Assembly: GCF_003008515.1 (NCBI RefSeq)
Contig: NZ_CP027668.1
Span: forward strand, 3,327,001-3,391,000
Source: Phreatobacter cathodiphilus
Lineage (GTDB): Bacteria > Pseudomonadota > Alphaproteobacteria > Rhizobiales > Phreatobacteraceae
DNA: 64,000 bases
Direction: 5' to 3'
Positions within the stretch are counted from its first letter, which is position 1. The number at the start of each line of letters is the position of its first letter. The position numbers were made by a program, and so were the translations under genes. The notes under the pieces are model-generated. The model did not search any database. It worked only from the letters and a program-made list of their open reading frames with translations, and was not told the origin of the DNA. Of the stretch, positions 42,805 to 54,139 are shown piece by piece.

Positions 42805-43590
42805 TCAGCGCTTGCCGGATCCCGGTTCCGCCATGCGCCGGTGCTGCTCGGCCAGAAGCCCGGCGGGCGTGATGTTGGCCATGGCGCTCTGCAGCTTGTT
42901 CTTCCAGCCGGCCACCACGTCGCCCTCGCCGTTCATCATGGCGTCGAAGCCCACCCGCGCCACGAAGGCCGGGTCGTCTTTCTCCTGCTGGCCCACCTTG
43001 GTGTCCATCAGGTCGGCCCGGCGGAAGAAGTTGGTTTCGGTCGGGCCGGGCATCAGGCAGGTCACGGTGACGCCGCTGTCCTTGATCTCGTTGCGCAGGG
43101 CGAAGGAGAAGGAGTCGATGAAGGCCTTGGTGCCGTTGTAGACCGCCTGGAACGTGCCGGGGATGAAGCCGGCGATGGATCCGGTGATCAGGATCCGGCC
43201 GCTGCCCTGGGCGCACATCTCGGGTCCGAGCTGCTGGATCAGGTAGATGGTGCCGGTGATGTTGGTGTCGATCACGTGGCGCCAGTCCGCCACCGGCTGG
43301 TCGAAGAAGGCGTGGCCGAGACCGTGGCCGGCATTGGCCATCAGGAGCTCCGGCACCCGGCCGCCGCTGCGCACGGCCGCACAGAGCCGGTCTACGCCCT
43401 CGATGGTGGAGAGATCCCCCACCACCGTCTCGACCTCGCTCCCCGTCCCGCGCAACTCGTCCGCCACCGTGTCGAGGCTTTCGTCGGCGGCGAGGACGAG
43501 GTCATAGGCGTTCTCCGCGGCGAGCCGCGCCAGTTCCAGCCCGATGCCGGAGGAGGCGCCGGTGACGACGGCGAGAGTGCGATGGGCCAT
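42805..43590 (-). CDS. SDR family NAD(P)-dependent oxidoreductase
   Basis: A 261-residue classical short-chain dehydrogenase. The cofactor motif TGASSGIGLELA lies at the N-terminus, MANAGHG near residue 85, the catalytic Ser in ITGSIAGF and Tyr-Lys in YNGTKAF. It would reduce a carbonyl or oxidise an alcohol; substrate unknown. It lies ten bases downstream of the zinc dehydrogenase gene on the same strand, so the two form an operon, likely for aldehyde detoxification. Confidence 0.88.
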   Translation of the reverse strand: MAHRTLAVVTGASSGIGLELARLAAENAYDLVLAADESLDTVADELRGTGSEVETVVGDLSTIEGVDRLCAAVRSGGRVPELLMANAGHGLGHAFFDQPVADWRHVIDTNITGTIYLIQQLGPEMCAQGSGRILITGSIAGFIPGTFQAVYNGTKAFIDSFSFALRNEIKDSGVTVTCLMPGPTETNFFRRADLMDTKVGQQEKDDPAFVARVGFDAMMNGEGDVVAGWKNKLQSAMANITPAGLLAEQHRRMAEPGSGKR

Positions 43591-43600
43591 GGTGATCTCC

Positions 43601-44770
43601 TCAGGGCTTCAGCACGACCTTGATGCAGCCGTCCTTCTTGTCCCGGAACGTCTTGTAGAGCTCGGGTCCGTCCTCCAGCGTGCCGCGATGGGTGATGACG
43701 AAGGACGGGTCGATCTGCCCTTCCTCGATCCGTCGCAGCAGGTCCGGCAGGTAGCGCTGCACGGGCGTCTGGGCCATCCGGAAGGTGAGCCCGCGGTTGA
43801 TCGCCGAGCCCATGGGAATCTTGTCGAGGAAGCCGCCGTAGACGCCGACGATCGACACCGTCCCGAAATTGCGGCAGCAGTGGATCGCCTGGCGCAGCAC
43901 GTGCGGCCGGTCGGTGCCCATGAAGGTGGCGACCTTGACCCGGTCCAGCATGGAATCGAAGCTCGCCATGGTCTCGGCCTCGGTTCCTACCGCGTCGATG
44001 CAGGCGTCGGCGCCGCGGCCGCGGGTGAGGTCCTGAATTCGCTCGTAGACGTCCTCGTCCATGAAATCGATGGTGATGGCCCCCGCGGCGCGGGCGAGCT
44101 CGAGCCGCTCCGGCACCGTGTCCACGGCGATCACCCGCTCAGCCCCCAGCAGGAAGGCGCTGCGGATCGCCATCTGCCCGACCGGGCCGCAGCCCCAGAT
44201 GGCGATCGTGTCGCCGTTCTGGATGTTGCAGAAATCCGCCGCCATGAAGCCGGTGGGGAAGATGTCCGAGAGGAACAGCACCTGCTCGTCGGTGAGATGG
44301 TCGGGCACCTTGATGGGGCCGACGTCGGCGAAGGGCACCCGCAGATATTCCGCCTGACCGCCCGCATAGCCGCCGAGAAGATGCGAATAGCCGAACAGGC
44401 CGCCGGGCGCATGGCCCCACAGCTTCTCCGCCTTGGAGGCGTCGGGATTGGTGCGCTCGCAGCCGGAGAAGAAACCTCGCCGGCAAAAGAAACACTCGCC
44501 GCATGAGATGGTGAAGGGCACGACGACGCGGTCGCCGACCTTCAGCGCCTTGTTGTCCTTGCCGACCTCGACCACCTCACCCATGGTCTCGTGGCCGATC
44601 ACGTCGCCCGAGCGCATCTCCGGAATGATTCCGCCGTAGATGTGGAGATCGGAGCCGCAGATGGCGCAGGCGGTGACCTTGATGATGGCGTCGCGACCGT
44701 CCTGGATCGTCGGGTCCGGAACGCTCTCGCAGCGCATGTCGCCTTTGCCGTGCCAGGTCAGTGCCTTCAT
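43601..44770 (-). CDS. Zinc-dependent alcohol dehydrogenase, glutathione-independent formaldehyde dehydrogenase type
   Basis: A 389-residue MDR enzyme. Catalytic zinc ligands are in CAICGSDLH and GHETMGE; the structural zinc cysteines are in [16 protein letters not shown]. The Rossmann motif is [10 protein letters not shown]. The long insert with [14 protein letters not shown] is typical of formaldehyde dehydrogenase-like members. AGGAGCTCCCG before the ATG at 44770 fixes the start; a longer reading adds 64 non-conserved residues. It is probably stress related together with the neighbours. Confidence 0.9.
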   Translation of the reverse strand: MKALTWHGKGDMRCESVPDPTIQDGRDAIIKVTACAICGSDLHIYGGIIPEMRSGDVIGHETMGEVVEVGKDNKALKVGDRVVVPFTISCGECFFCRRGFFSGCERTNPDASKAEKLWGHAPGGLFGYSHLLGGYAGGQAEYLRVPFADVGPIKVPDHLTDEQVLFLSDIFPTGFMAADFCNIQNGDTIAIWGCGPVGQMAIRSAFLLGAERVIAVDTVPERLELARAAGAITIDFMDEDVYERIQDLTRGRGADACIDAVGTEAETMASFDSMLDRVKVATFMGTDRPHVLRQAIHCCRNFGTVSIVGVYGGFLDKIPMGSAINRGLTFRMAQTPVQRYLPDLLRRIEEGQIDPSFVITHRGTLEDGPELYKTFRDKKDGCIKVVLKP

Positions 44771-44840
44771 TCGGGAGCTCCTGTGTCCGGCCACCAACGG
44801 GCCGTCGTCGATGCTGTTCCATGCCTGAAGAGCAGGGGGA

Positions 44841-45350
44841 TCAGTGCTTGGCGGTCTGGCCGCTCGCCTCGCGCTCCAGATAGCGCAGCGTCGTCGGTCC
44901 GAGATGGTCCGCGAGCCAGTCCGCCATCTCTTCCTCCTCACGGAGGATGGCCTGGCAGGCATCGCGCGTCTCGGTGTCGCCGGCGCGCTCGGCGGTCGCG
45001 ATCAGCACCCTGTAGGCGGCGATCTCCATGTGCTCGAAGGTGTAGCCGGCCATCGAGCCCTTGACGATTTCGTCGCCGGCGACGAGCCCGCTGAGGCCCT
45101 GGCCGATCCCCATGAACTTGCCGGCCATGTCCTTCAGCGTCGACACGTCGCTGCCCCGCCGCTTCAGGCAATCCTCAAGGCTCGCCGCCTGCAGGCGCGT
45201 CTCCTCGGCATGGCGGGCGATGCGTGCCTTGAGCTCGGGATAGTTCTCGATCCGCCCGGCCATGCTGTCGAGCATCTTCACCGCCTGCTGTTCCATGGCG
45301 TGGGCATCGCGCAGCCACTGGTCCAGGCGTTCGTCATCGTTCTGCGACAT
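44841..45350 (-). CDS. Ferritin-like DUF892 (YciE-type) protein
   Basis: A 168-residue four-helix bundle of the YciE/DUF892 family, with conserved acid/histidine residues in [29 protein letters not shown] and [11 protein letters not shown] that could bind a di-iron centre. The family is stress induced in many bacteria, with uncertain function. The ATG at 45350 has a GAGGA ribosome site. It is divergent from the small DUF883-like gene and upstream of the zinc dehydrogenase. Confidence 0.85.
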   Translation of the reverse strand: MSQNDDERLDQWLRDAHAMEQQAVKMLDSMAGRIENYPELKARIARHAEETRLQAASLEDCLKRRGSDVSTLKDMAGKFMGIGQGLSGLVAGDEIVKGSMAGYTFEHMEIAAYRVLIATAERAGDTETRDACQAILREEEEMADWLADHLGPTTLRYLEREASGQTAKH

Positions 45351-45474
45351 GGGGGTCCTCCGGTGATGGAGGGCCAACCTGTGCCGGGTCCGACTGTTCC
45401 TATCCGTCCGGCCCCCGCCTTAGGAACGGGTAGCCCCGCCCGCCGTTCTCCCTGACGAACCCAGGAGCGAGACG

Positions 45475-45732
45475 ATGATCGACACACCCGATATGCGCGA
45501 CACCCCCGACATGCGCGGAAATGCCGACAGTGGCGCGAACGCCGACAGGGGCGGGAACGCCACGGACGCGGGCGCGACCTCTCAGCTCAAGTCCGTCGGC
45601 ATCGACACCGACCGCATGGCCTCGCGGGCCGGCGAGCTGACGCAGGTGCTCAAGGACGAGGTCGCCGCGCGACCGTTTCAGGCGATCATGGCCGCCGCCT
45701 TCGTCGGCTATGTCTTCGCCCTCCGCAGGTAA
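45475..45732 (+). CDS. Small DUF883-like membrane-anchored protein
   Basis: An 85-residue protein. The first half is low-complexity, rich in Asp, Asn, Gly and Ala with repeated DTPDMR and GGN units. The second half has an amphipathic helix (GELTQVLKDEVAARP) and a C-terminal hydrophobic anchor (FQAIMAAAFVGYVFAL), as in the DUF883/ElaB family. Such proteins tether to the inner membrane under stress. AGGAG precedes the start. Confidence 0.65.
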   Translation: MIDTPDMRDTPDMRGNADSGANADRGGNATDAGATSQLKSVGIDTDRMASRAGELTQVLKDEVAARPFQAIMAAAFVGYVFALRR

Positions 45733-45735
45733 TCC

Positions 45736-46140
45736 ATGGCGGAACCCTCCCAGGAGGGGAGCGACTGGCCCCGGCTGAGCCCGTTCGCTACGGGCGTCCG
45801 CGGCCGGTGTCCGCGCTGCGGACGCGGTCATCTCTTTTCCGGCTTTCTCACCATCGCGCCGCGCTGCGACGTCTGCGGTCTCGACTTCTCCTATGTCGAC
45901 ACCGCCGACGGCCCGGCCTTCTTCGTCATGATGTTCGGCTGCCTGCCGGTGGTGATCCTCGCGATCATGCTGGAGGTGCAATATCAGGCGTCGCTCACCA
46001 CCCACCTCCTGGTGACGCTGCCCTTCGGCCTCGTCACCTGCATCCTGCCGCTGCGCCCCCTGAAAGGCTGGCTCGCGGCCAGCCAGTACTATTTCAAGGC
46101 CCGGGAGGGCCGGCTGTGGCGGCCCGGCGACCCCGACTGA
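45736..46140 (+). CDS. DUF983 family membrane protein
   Basis: A 134-residue protein with a zinc-ribbon-like N-terminus (GRCPRCGRGHLFSGFLTIAPRC split by CDVCGLDF) and two membrane helices (about 55-75 and 88-108). It belongs to DUF983, widespread in alphaproteobacteria and of unknown function. It follows the DUF883-like gene after three bases, so both form a small operon. Confidence 0.85.
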   Translation: MAEPSQEGSDWPRLSPFATGVRGRCPRCGRGHLFSGFLTIAPRCDVCGLDFSYVDTADGPAFFVMMFGCLPVVILAIMLEVQYQASLTTHLLVTLPFGLVTCILPLRPLKGWLAASQYYFKAREGRLWRPGDPD

Positions 46141-46161
46141 GCCGCCGCGCCCCTGGCACCG

Positions 46162-47127
46162 TCAGTAGCCGCCGATGATCGGCAGGATCTCGCCGGTGAT
46201 GTAGCTGGAGCACTGCGGCGAGGCGAGGAAGACATAAGCCGGCGCGATCTCCTCCGGTTGGGCCGGCCGCTTCATCGTCGTCTGGGCACCGAACTGCGCC
46301 ACCTTGTCGGCCGGGCGGTCGGAGGGGTTGAGCGGAGTCCAGACCGGACCCGGCGCCACGCAGTTGACGCGGATGCCCTTGCCGATGAGGTTGCCCGACA
46401 GCGCGCGCGTGAAGGCGTGGATGCCACCCTTGGTCATCGAATAATCGATCAGTTCCTTCGATCCGTCGATGCCGGTGATCGAACCGGTGTTGATGATGGC
46501 CGAGCCCGGCTTCATGTGCGCCACCGCTTCCTGGGCCATGTGGAAATAGCCGTAGAGGTTGGTCTTCAACGTCGTGTCGAAATGCTCCTCCGTCAGATCC
46601 TCGAAATCGGTGGTGTGGATCTGGAAGGCGGCGTTGTTCACCAGCACGTCGAGCCCGCCGAGCTGCCTCACCGTCTCCTCCACCGCCTGGCGGCAGGCGG
46701 CGCGCTGGCTGACGTCGCCGGGCAGGAGGATGCACCGCCGGCCCTCGGCCTCCACCGCCGCCTTGGTTGCCTCGGCGTCCTCGTGCTCGTCGAGATAGCT
46801 CACGGCGACGTCGGCCCCCTCGCGCGCGAAGAGCACGGCCACCGCCCGTCCAATGCCGGAATCGCCACCGGTGATCAGCGCCACTTTGCCCTCGAGCTTG
46901 CCCGAGCCCTTCCAGAACGGAGCGTCGTAGAGCGGCGCGGGATCGATGCGTGATTCGAGGCCGGGCTTGGCGTGGTGCTGTTCGGGAAAGGGCGGCTCGG
47001 GATAGCGCCGCGCTCCTGCCTGCATGGCGGCGGAGGAGGAAGACCCGCCGCCGCTCTCGCGATCCCGTGCATCGACTTGCGCCTGGATGGCGCGCTGCTG
47101 CTCGGAAGCCTGGCGGGTGTCGGACAT
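46162..47127 (-). CDS. SDR family oxidoreductase (YghA-like)
   Basis: A 321-residue SDR with a 60-residue N-terminal extension (PEPPFPEQHHAKPG) typical of the YghA group. Cofactor motif ITGGDSGIGRA, catalytic Ser in NTGSITGI and Tyr-Lys in YSMTKGG. The group is linked to general stress regulons in Rhizobiales. I chose 47127, which has GGAGACGAG upstream. It converges with DUF983. Confidence 0.88.
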   Translation of the reverse strand: MSDTRQASEQQRAIQAQVDARDRESGGGSSSSAAMQAGARRYPEPPFPEQHHAKPGLESRIDPAPLYDAPFWKGSGKLEGKVALITGGDSGIGRAVAVLFAREGADVAVSYLDEHEDAEATKAAVEAEGRRCILLPGDVSQRAACRQAVEETVRQLGGLDVLVNNAAFQIHTTDFEDLTEEHFDTTLKTNLYGYFHMAQEAVAHMKPGSAIINTGSITGIDGSKELIDYSMTKGGIHAFTRALSGNLIGKGIRVNCVAPGPVWTPLNPSDRPADKVAQFGAQTTMKRPAQPEEIAPAYVFLASPQCSSYITGEILPIIGGY

Positions 47128-47319
47128 CGTCTCGTCTCCGGTTTGGGGGAAAGGCCGGGCGCGCACGGCCGCCCTGCGTCGCCGACCCAACGCCACGGGA
47201 GAGGCGGCCGTTCCTTTGGCAGGCGCCCGAACGGCGACGGGGGCGGCCGTGGCCGCCCCCGTTTGGAGAAGATTCCGGAAGGCCGCGCGCCGTGGCGGCG
47301 GCCTCGATGAGCCGCCCTC

Positions 47320-48807
47320 TCACGCGATGGAGCGCGAGGCCTCGCGCACCTTGCGGGCGGCCATGTCGATATCCGTCGTCGAGCGGGCGATGGCGCCCAT
47401 CGACTGGGAAATCGCCGTCACGCCCTCGGCCGCCGTGCGCATGTTGGACGACATCTCGGCCGTCACCGCGCTCTGCTCCTCCACCGCCGTGGCGATGGCC
47501 GTGGCGATCTCGCTGATGGTCGAGATGGTCGAGGAAATGTCGCCGATTGCCTGGACCGCGCCCTCCGTCGACGACTGCACCGAGGCGATCTGCGCGCTGA
47601 TCTCGTCGGTCGCCTTGGCCGTCTGGCTGGCGAGGCTCTTCACCTCCGAGGCGACCACCGCGAAGCCCTTGCCGGCCTCGCCGGCGCGGGCCGCCTCGAT
47701 CGTGGCATTGAGCGCGAGCAGGTTGGTCTGGCCGGCGATGTTGTTGATGAGCTGCACAACGTCGCCGATGCGCTGGGCGGCGACCGAGAGGCCGGCGACG
47801 ATGTCGTTGGTCTTGCGCGCCTGATCGACCGCCTGAACGGAGATCTCGCGGGAATGGGTGACCTGCCGGCTGATCTCGCTCACCGAAGCGGCGAGCTCCT
47901 CGGCGCCGGCGGCGACCGCCTGCACGTTGCCGCTGGTCTGGGTCGAGGCCGCGGCGGCTTCCGTCGCCTCGCCGGTGACGCTGGTCACGGCCTCGCCGAT
48001 GGACTCCAGGTCGGTATCGATCTGCCCCTGGACCTGCTTGCGGCGCTCGTCCTCGAACACCTTGGCGGTGATGTCGGTGGCGAACTTCACGACCTTGAAC
48101 AGTTTGCCGTTCATGTCGAAGATCGGGTTGTAGGTGGCCTGGATCCAGACCTCGCGGCCGCCCTTGGCGATGCGTTTGTACTGCGCCGTCTGAAACTCGC
48201 CCTTGTTCAGCATCGCCCAGAAGTCGCGGTAGGCGGGCGTATCCCGTTCGGCCTGGTGCACGAAGATCCGGTGGTGCTGGCCGACGACCTCGTCCAGCCG
48301 GTAGCCCAGCGTGTTCAGGAAATTGTCGTTCGCGGTGAGGATCTTGCCGGTCAGGTCGAAGGCGATCACCGCCTGTGACCGGTCGATGGCGGCCAACTGG
48401 CCTTCGATATCGGCGTTCCTCAGCTTTTCGGCGGTCACGTCGGTGGCGTATTTCACCACCTTGTAGGTCTTGCCGGACGCGTCGAGCAACGGATTGTAGG
48501 TGGCCTGGATCCAGATCTCCTTGCCGCCTTTGCCGATACGCTTGTATTCGGCCTGCTGGAACTTGCCGGCCCTGAGATCATCCCAGAAGCGACGATAGTC
48601 CTGGCTGTCGCGCTCTTTGGCATCGACGAACATCGAGTGATGCTTGCCCTGCACCTCGGCGAGCGAATAGCCCAGCGCGTCGAGGAAGTTGCGGTTGGCC
48701 GTGACGATCGTGCCGTCGGGCCTGAACTCGATGACCGCCTGCGACCGATCAAGCGCCGCCACGGTCGCAGCGGCGTCTCCGCCCGATAGCCACTTCATTC
48801 CGAACAT
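47320..48807 (-). CDS. Soluble chemoreceptor with two PAS domains (methyl-accepting chemotaxis protein)
   Basis: A 495-residue cytoplasmic MCP. Two PAS domains (about 15-130 and 137-250) are near copies of each other (shared [19 protein letters not shown]), so an internal duplication gave rise to them. No membrane helix. The signalling domain shows the hairpin-tip motif [24 protein letters not shown] in part ([18 protein letters not shown]), needed to bind CheA and CheW. The PAS pair likely binds haem or FAD for redox or oxygen sensing. No che genes lie nearby. GGGAGG precedes the chosen ATG. Confidence 0.92.
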   Translation of the reverse strand: MFGMKWLSGGDAAATVAALDRSQAVIEFRPDGTIVTANRNFLDALGYSLAEVQGKHHSMFVDAKERDSQDYRRFWDDLRAGKFQQAEYKRIGKGGKEIWIQATYNPLLDASGKTYKVVKYATDVTAEKLRNADIEGQLAAIDRSQAVIAFDLTGKILTANDNFLNTLGYRLDEVVGQHHRIFVHQAERDTPAYRDFWAMLNKGEFQTAQYKRIAKGGREVWIQATYNPIFDMNGKLFKVVKFATDITAKVFEDERRKQVQGQIDTDLESIGEAVTSVTGEATEAAAASTQTSGNVQAVAAGAEELAASVSEISRQVTHSREISVQAVDQARKTNDIVAGLSVAAQRIGDVVQLINNIAGQTNLLALNATIEAARAGEAGKGFAVVASEVKSLASQTAKATDEISAQIASVQSSTEGAVQAIGDISSTISTISEIATAIATAVEEQSAVTAEMSSNMRTAAEGVTAISQSMGAIARSTTDIDMAARKVREASRSIA

Positions 48808-49252
48808 TGTTTGCCTCCCGCTAGATGCGCCGGTCAGATAGACCAAAATTGCTTGAAAACACGTTAAGTCCCCGTGTTTTCCTTGAGGAACCGCTTAGAC
48901 ATTCGACGAATATACAGGACATGACGCAGCTCCTTTTCAGAAAGAAACGGTCTCCTGCTGTATCCCTCGCCCGTATCCGGCACCCATGCCCAAGAGGGCG
49001 TGGCAAATAAGACAAGTTCGGGGATAGTCAACGCCGCGGCCGCTACAGAGAAAACGGATTGCCGTTCTATGACTGTAAAAACCGCCGCGGCCGGTTCGGA
49101 CTTTGTTGACTCTGTCGGGCGCCGGCCGGACTTCGTGAAGCTCCGGCAGGGACGGCGGACCCCATTGCCCGGAATTGCTCTGCGAAACTAGCAGGGCAGA
49201 TCGGTAATTTGTGCGATGCTCGGCGGCGGTGCGGGTCGTCCGCCGGCGAGCG
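48808..49252. other. Intergenic region upstream of the chemoreceptor gene
   Basis: About 445 bases with no convincing gene. It carries the 9-bp perfect inverted repeat described separately and, further away, only mixed sequence. It separates the MCP promoter from the end of the EAL gene. I find no RNA gene or clear terminator. Confidence 0.4.
48855..48881. promoter_or_regulatory. Perfect inverted repeat upstream of the chemoreceptor gene, candidate operator
   Basis: GAAAACACG (48855-48863), a 9-base spacer, then CGTGTTTTC (48873-48881). It lies 48 bases before the MCP start. The arms are AT-rich in a GC-rich background and the symmetry is exact, which fits a dimeric regulator site. No T-run or gene end supports a terminator reading. 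Confidence 0.45.
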
Positions 49253-49987
49253 CTAGGCTGCCATGCGCGGCGCTTCGAACCGTTCGAAAGCCGGGCGGGC
49301 CAGCACATAGCCCTGGATCAGGTCCACACCGAGATCCCGCAGAGCCGCCAGCTCGCCCGGCGTCTCCACGCCTTCGCAGATGGTGGTGATGCCGAGGTCG
49401 GCGAGCATGGCGAGCGTATGCCGGACCAGAATCCGCCTCGCGCCGTCCGTATCGATGTCGCGGATGAGGTTCATGTCGAGCTTGACGATGTCCGGCTGGA
49501 AGCGGGTCAGAAGGCCGAGCCCGGCATGACCCGCGCCGAAATCGTCGATCGCCGTGGCGAAGCCGATGTCCCGATACGTCCGGACGATGTCGGCGACATG
49601 CATCGGATCCATCTGCTCGTTCTCGGTGAATTCGAAGATGATGCGGTCGAGGGGAAAGCCGACCCGCTCCGCCGTCGCCAGGGTCAGGCGGATGCACGCG
49701 CGGGGCTCATAGACGGCATTGGGCATGAAGTTGATGGAGAGCCGTGCCGACGCCGGTGCGCCTGCCGCGGCCAGTTCGATGGCCTTGACGCGGCACTGCT
49801 GGTCGAAGGCGTAGCGGTTGCCCGCATCGACAGCGCCGAGAACCGTGGCAGCGCCCTCTCCCGCCGCCCCCCGCACCAGCGCCTCATAGGCGAAGACCTC
49901 GCCGCTTCCGGCATGGACGATCGGCTGGAAGGCCATGGAGAAAGCGAGGGGGAAGGCGCGCCCGTCGCGGCAGCCGGCACAGCTCAT
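49253..49987 (-). CDS. EAL-domain cyclic di-GMP phosphodiesterase
   Basis: A 244-residue stand-alone EAL protein. Catalytic residues are seen in YEALVRG (the EAL Glu), SINFMPN, FEFTENE, DDFGAGHAGL, VKLDMNLI and CEGVET, so it should be active. The N-terminus has CAGC, a possible redox or metal site. It lowers cyclic di-GMP and thus favours motility, which suits the nearby chemoreceptor. GAGG precedes the start at 49987. Confidence 0.9.
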   Translation of the reverse strand: MSCAGCRDGRAFPLAFSMAFQPIVHAGSGEVFAYEALVRGAAGEGAATVLGAVDAGNRYAFDQQCRVKAIELAAAGAPASARLSINFMPNAVYEPRACIRLTLATAERVGFPLDRIIFEFTENEQMDPMHVADIVRTYRDIGFATAIDDFGAGHAGLGLLTRFQPDIVKLDMNLIRDIDTDGARRILVRHTLAMLADLGITTICEGVETPGELAALRDLGVDLIQGYVLARPAFERFEAPRMAA

Positions 49988-50021
49988 GGGGGGCCTCAAC
50001 GAGCGTTGACACCAAGCCGTT

Positions 50022-50978
50022 CTAGGGTGCGGTCCTTAACGTTCCCTGCTGCGCCTCGCCCGGGCCGAGCCCCGCATGAATCCGCCGCATGGTCTCGGCG
50101 GAGCGGCGCACCACCTCGGCGATGGCGCTCAATTGGCGGGACAGAGGGCTGGTCGCTCGCCAGATCATGCCGATGGTCCGCGACGGCCGCGGCTCGCCGA
50201 AGCGGGCGACGGAGACCGGGGCCGAGCGGGTCTCCACCGCCACGGCCATATCGGGGATCAGCGTCACACCGACGCCGGCGCCAACCATCTGCACCAGCGT
50301 CGACAGGGTGCTGCCGTCGAGCATTTCCTTCGGCCTGGTGGTGCTCAACCCGCAGAAGGACAGCGCCTGGTCGCGGAAACAGTGCCCCTCCTCGAGCAGC
50401 AGCAGCCGCATCTCGCGCAGCATTTCCGGGCTCGGCACCGGCTCCGCCGAATCGCCCTGCGGGCGCACCAGCACGAAATCCTCGCGGAACAGCGCCACCT
50501 CGGTCATCGACGGCTCGGAGACCGGCAGGGCGACGATGGCGGTGTCGAGCTTGCCATCGGTCAGCTCCTGGATGAGCTTTGGCGTCTGCGTCTCCCGCAC
50601 GCTGAGGTCGAGCCCGGCGTGGCTGCGGCTAAGATCGCCGATCACCGCCGGCAGCAGATAGGGCGCGACCGTCGGGATGATGCCGATGCGAAGGCGCCCC
50701 ACCAGCCCCGCCTTCGAGGCCCGCGCCAGATCGCCCAGCTCGTCGACGGCGCGCAGGATGTCACGGGCGCGCGCCGCGAAAGCCTCGCCGAGGGAGGTCA
50801 GCCGCACCTGCCGGGCTCCCCGCTCGAACAGCACCGCCCCCAGCCCCTCCTCCAGCTCGCGGATCTGCATGGAGAGCGCGGGCTGGGAAATGGCGCAGGC
50901 CTCGGCGGCGCGGCCGAAGTGGCCGTGGCGTGCCAGCGCGTCGACGTAGCGCAGCTGCTTGAATGTGATGTTGATCAT
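50022..50978 (-). CDS. oxyR: Hydrogen peroxide-sensing LysR regulator OxyR
   Basis: A 318-residue LysR protein. The N-terminal winged HTH is FGRAAEACAISQPALSMQI. The redox-active cysteines are C200 and C209 in GHCFRDQALSFCG, the hallmark of OxyR: peroxide forms a disulfide between them and turns on target genes. It is divergent from katG, its classic target, with a 239-base shared region. Confidence 0.95.
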   Translation of the reverse strand: MINITFKQLRYVDALARHGHFGRAAEACAISQPALSMQIRELEEGLGAVLFERGARQVRLTSLGEAFAARARDILRAVDELGDLARASKAGLVGRLRIGIIPTVAPYLLPAVIGDLSRSHAGLDLSVRETQTPKLIQELTDGKLDTAIVALPVSEPSMTEVALFREDFVLVRPQGDSAEPVPSPEMLREMRLLLLEEGHCFRDQALSFCGLSTTRPKEMLDGSTLSTLVQMVGAGVGVTLIPDMAVAVETRSAPVSVARFGEPRPSRTIGMIWRATSPLSRQLSAIAEVVRRSAETMRRIHAGLGPGEAQQGTLRTAP

Positions 50979-53434
<2,456 letters not shown>

Positions 53435-53483
53435 CCCTCGCAGCGTCCGCGCGCCGCTTCACGGCGGCCGCGGGCGCGGCTCC

Positions 53484-54134
53484 TCACGCCGGCCGCCGGA
53501 CCCTTTCGGCGACCGGCGCGGCAGCGCCGCGATAGGCGCTGAACTGCGCTCCGATCGCCGCCGTGCCGCGGGCCACCAGGTCGAAGCGCCGGCCATATTT
53601 CAGCCAGTCGACGATGATGCCCTGGAGCAGCCAGTGGAAGGTGGCGGCCGCCGCCTCGGACGTCCAGCCGGGCGCGAGGGACCCGCGCCGCGCCGCCTCC
53701 GCGAAGGCGCCGGCGAACTGGGCATGCGCCCTGTCCATGGTTTCGGTCTTGCGCTGGAGGACCGGGCCGAGGTCGTCGCGATACTCGCACAGCATCAGGA
53801 TCGTATAGACGCGCTGGCGCCGCTCGTCGGCGGCCAGCAGAGTCAGGGCGTCGACCGCGAGCCGCTCCACCAGCGCCAGGGGGTCCGGATGGTCGCCCAG
53901 CGCCTGCGGCGCCAGCAGGTCCTCGTGGATCAGCGGCGCGTCCTCGAACAGCGCCATGATCAGGTCGGCCTTGTTGGCGAAGTGCCAGTACACCGCGCCG
54001 CGCGTCACACCCGCCTCGCTGGCGATCTCCTCCAGCGAGGTCGTCGCCACCCCCTTGGCGTGGAAGATACGCTCGGCGACTTCGAGGAGCCGGCGGCGCG
54101 TCTCCTCCGCCTCCGCCTTGGTGCGCCGGGCCAT
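53484..54134 (-). CDS. TetR/AcrR-family repressor of the efflux operon
   Basis: A 216-residue TetR regulator. The N-terminal HTH (TSLEEIASEAGVTRGAVYWHFANK) is of the AcrR/TtgR type, split here by the turn residues SEAGVTRG; the ligand domain follows. It starts five bases after the RND gene stop on the same strand, so it is the third gene of the operon, an arrangement allowing self-control. The likely operator is the palindrome at 58519-58538. Confidence 0.9.
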   Translation of the reverse strand: MARRTKAEAEETRRRLLEVAERIFHAKGVATTSLEEIASEAGVTRGAVYWHFANKADLIMALFEDAPLIHEDLLAPQALGDHPDPLALVERLAVDALTLLAADERRQRVYTILMLCEYRDDLGPVLQRKTETMDRAHAQFAGAFAEAARRGSLAPGWTSEAAAATFHWLLQGIIVDWLKYGRRFDLVARGTAAIGAQFSAYRGAAAPVAERVRRPA

Positions 54135-54139
54135 CGGCC

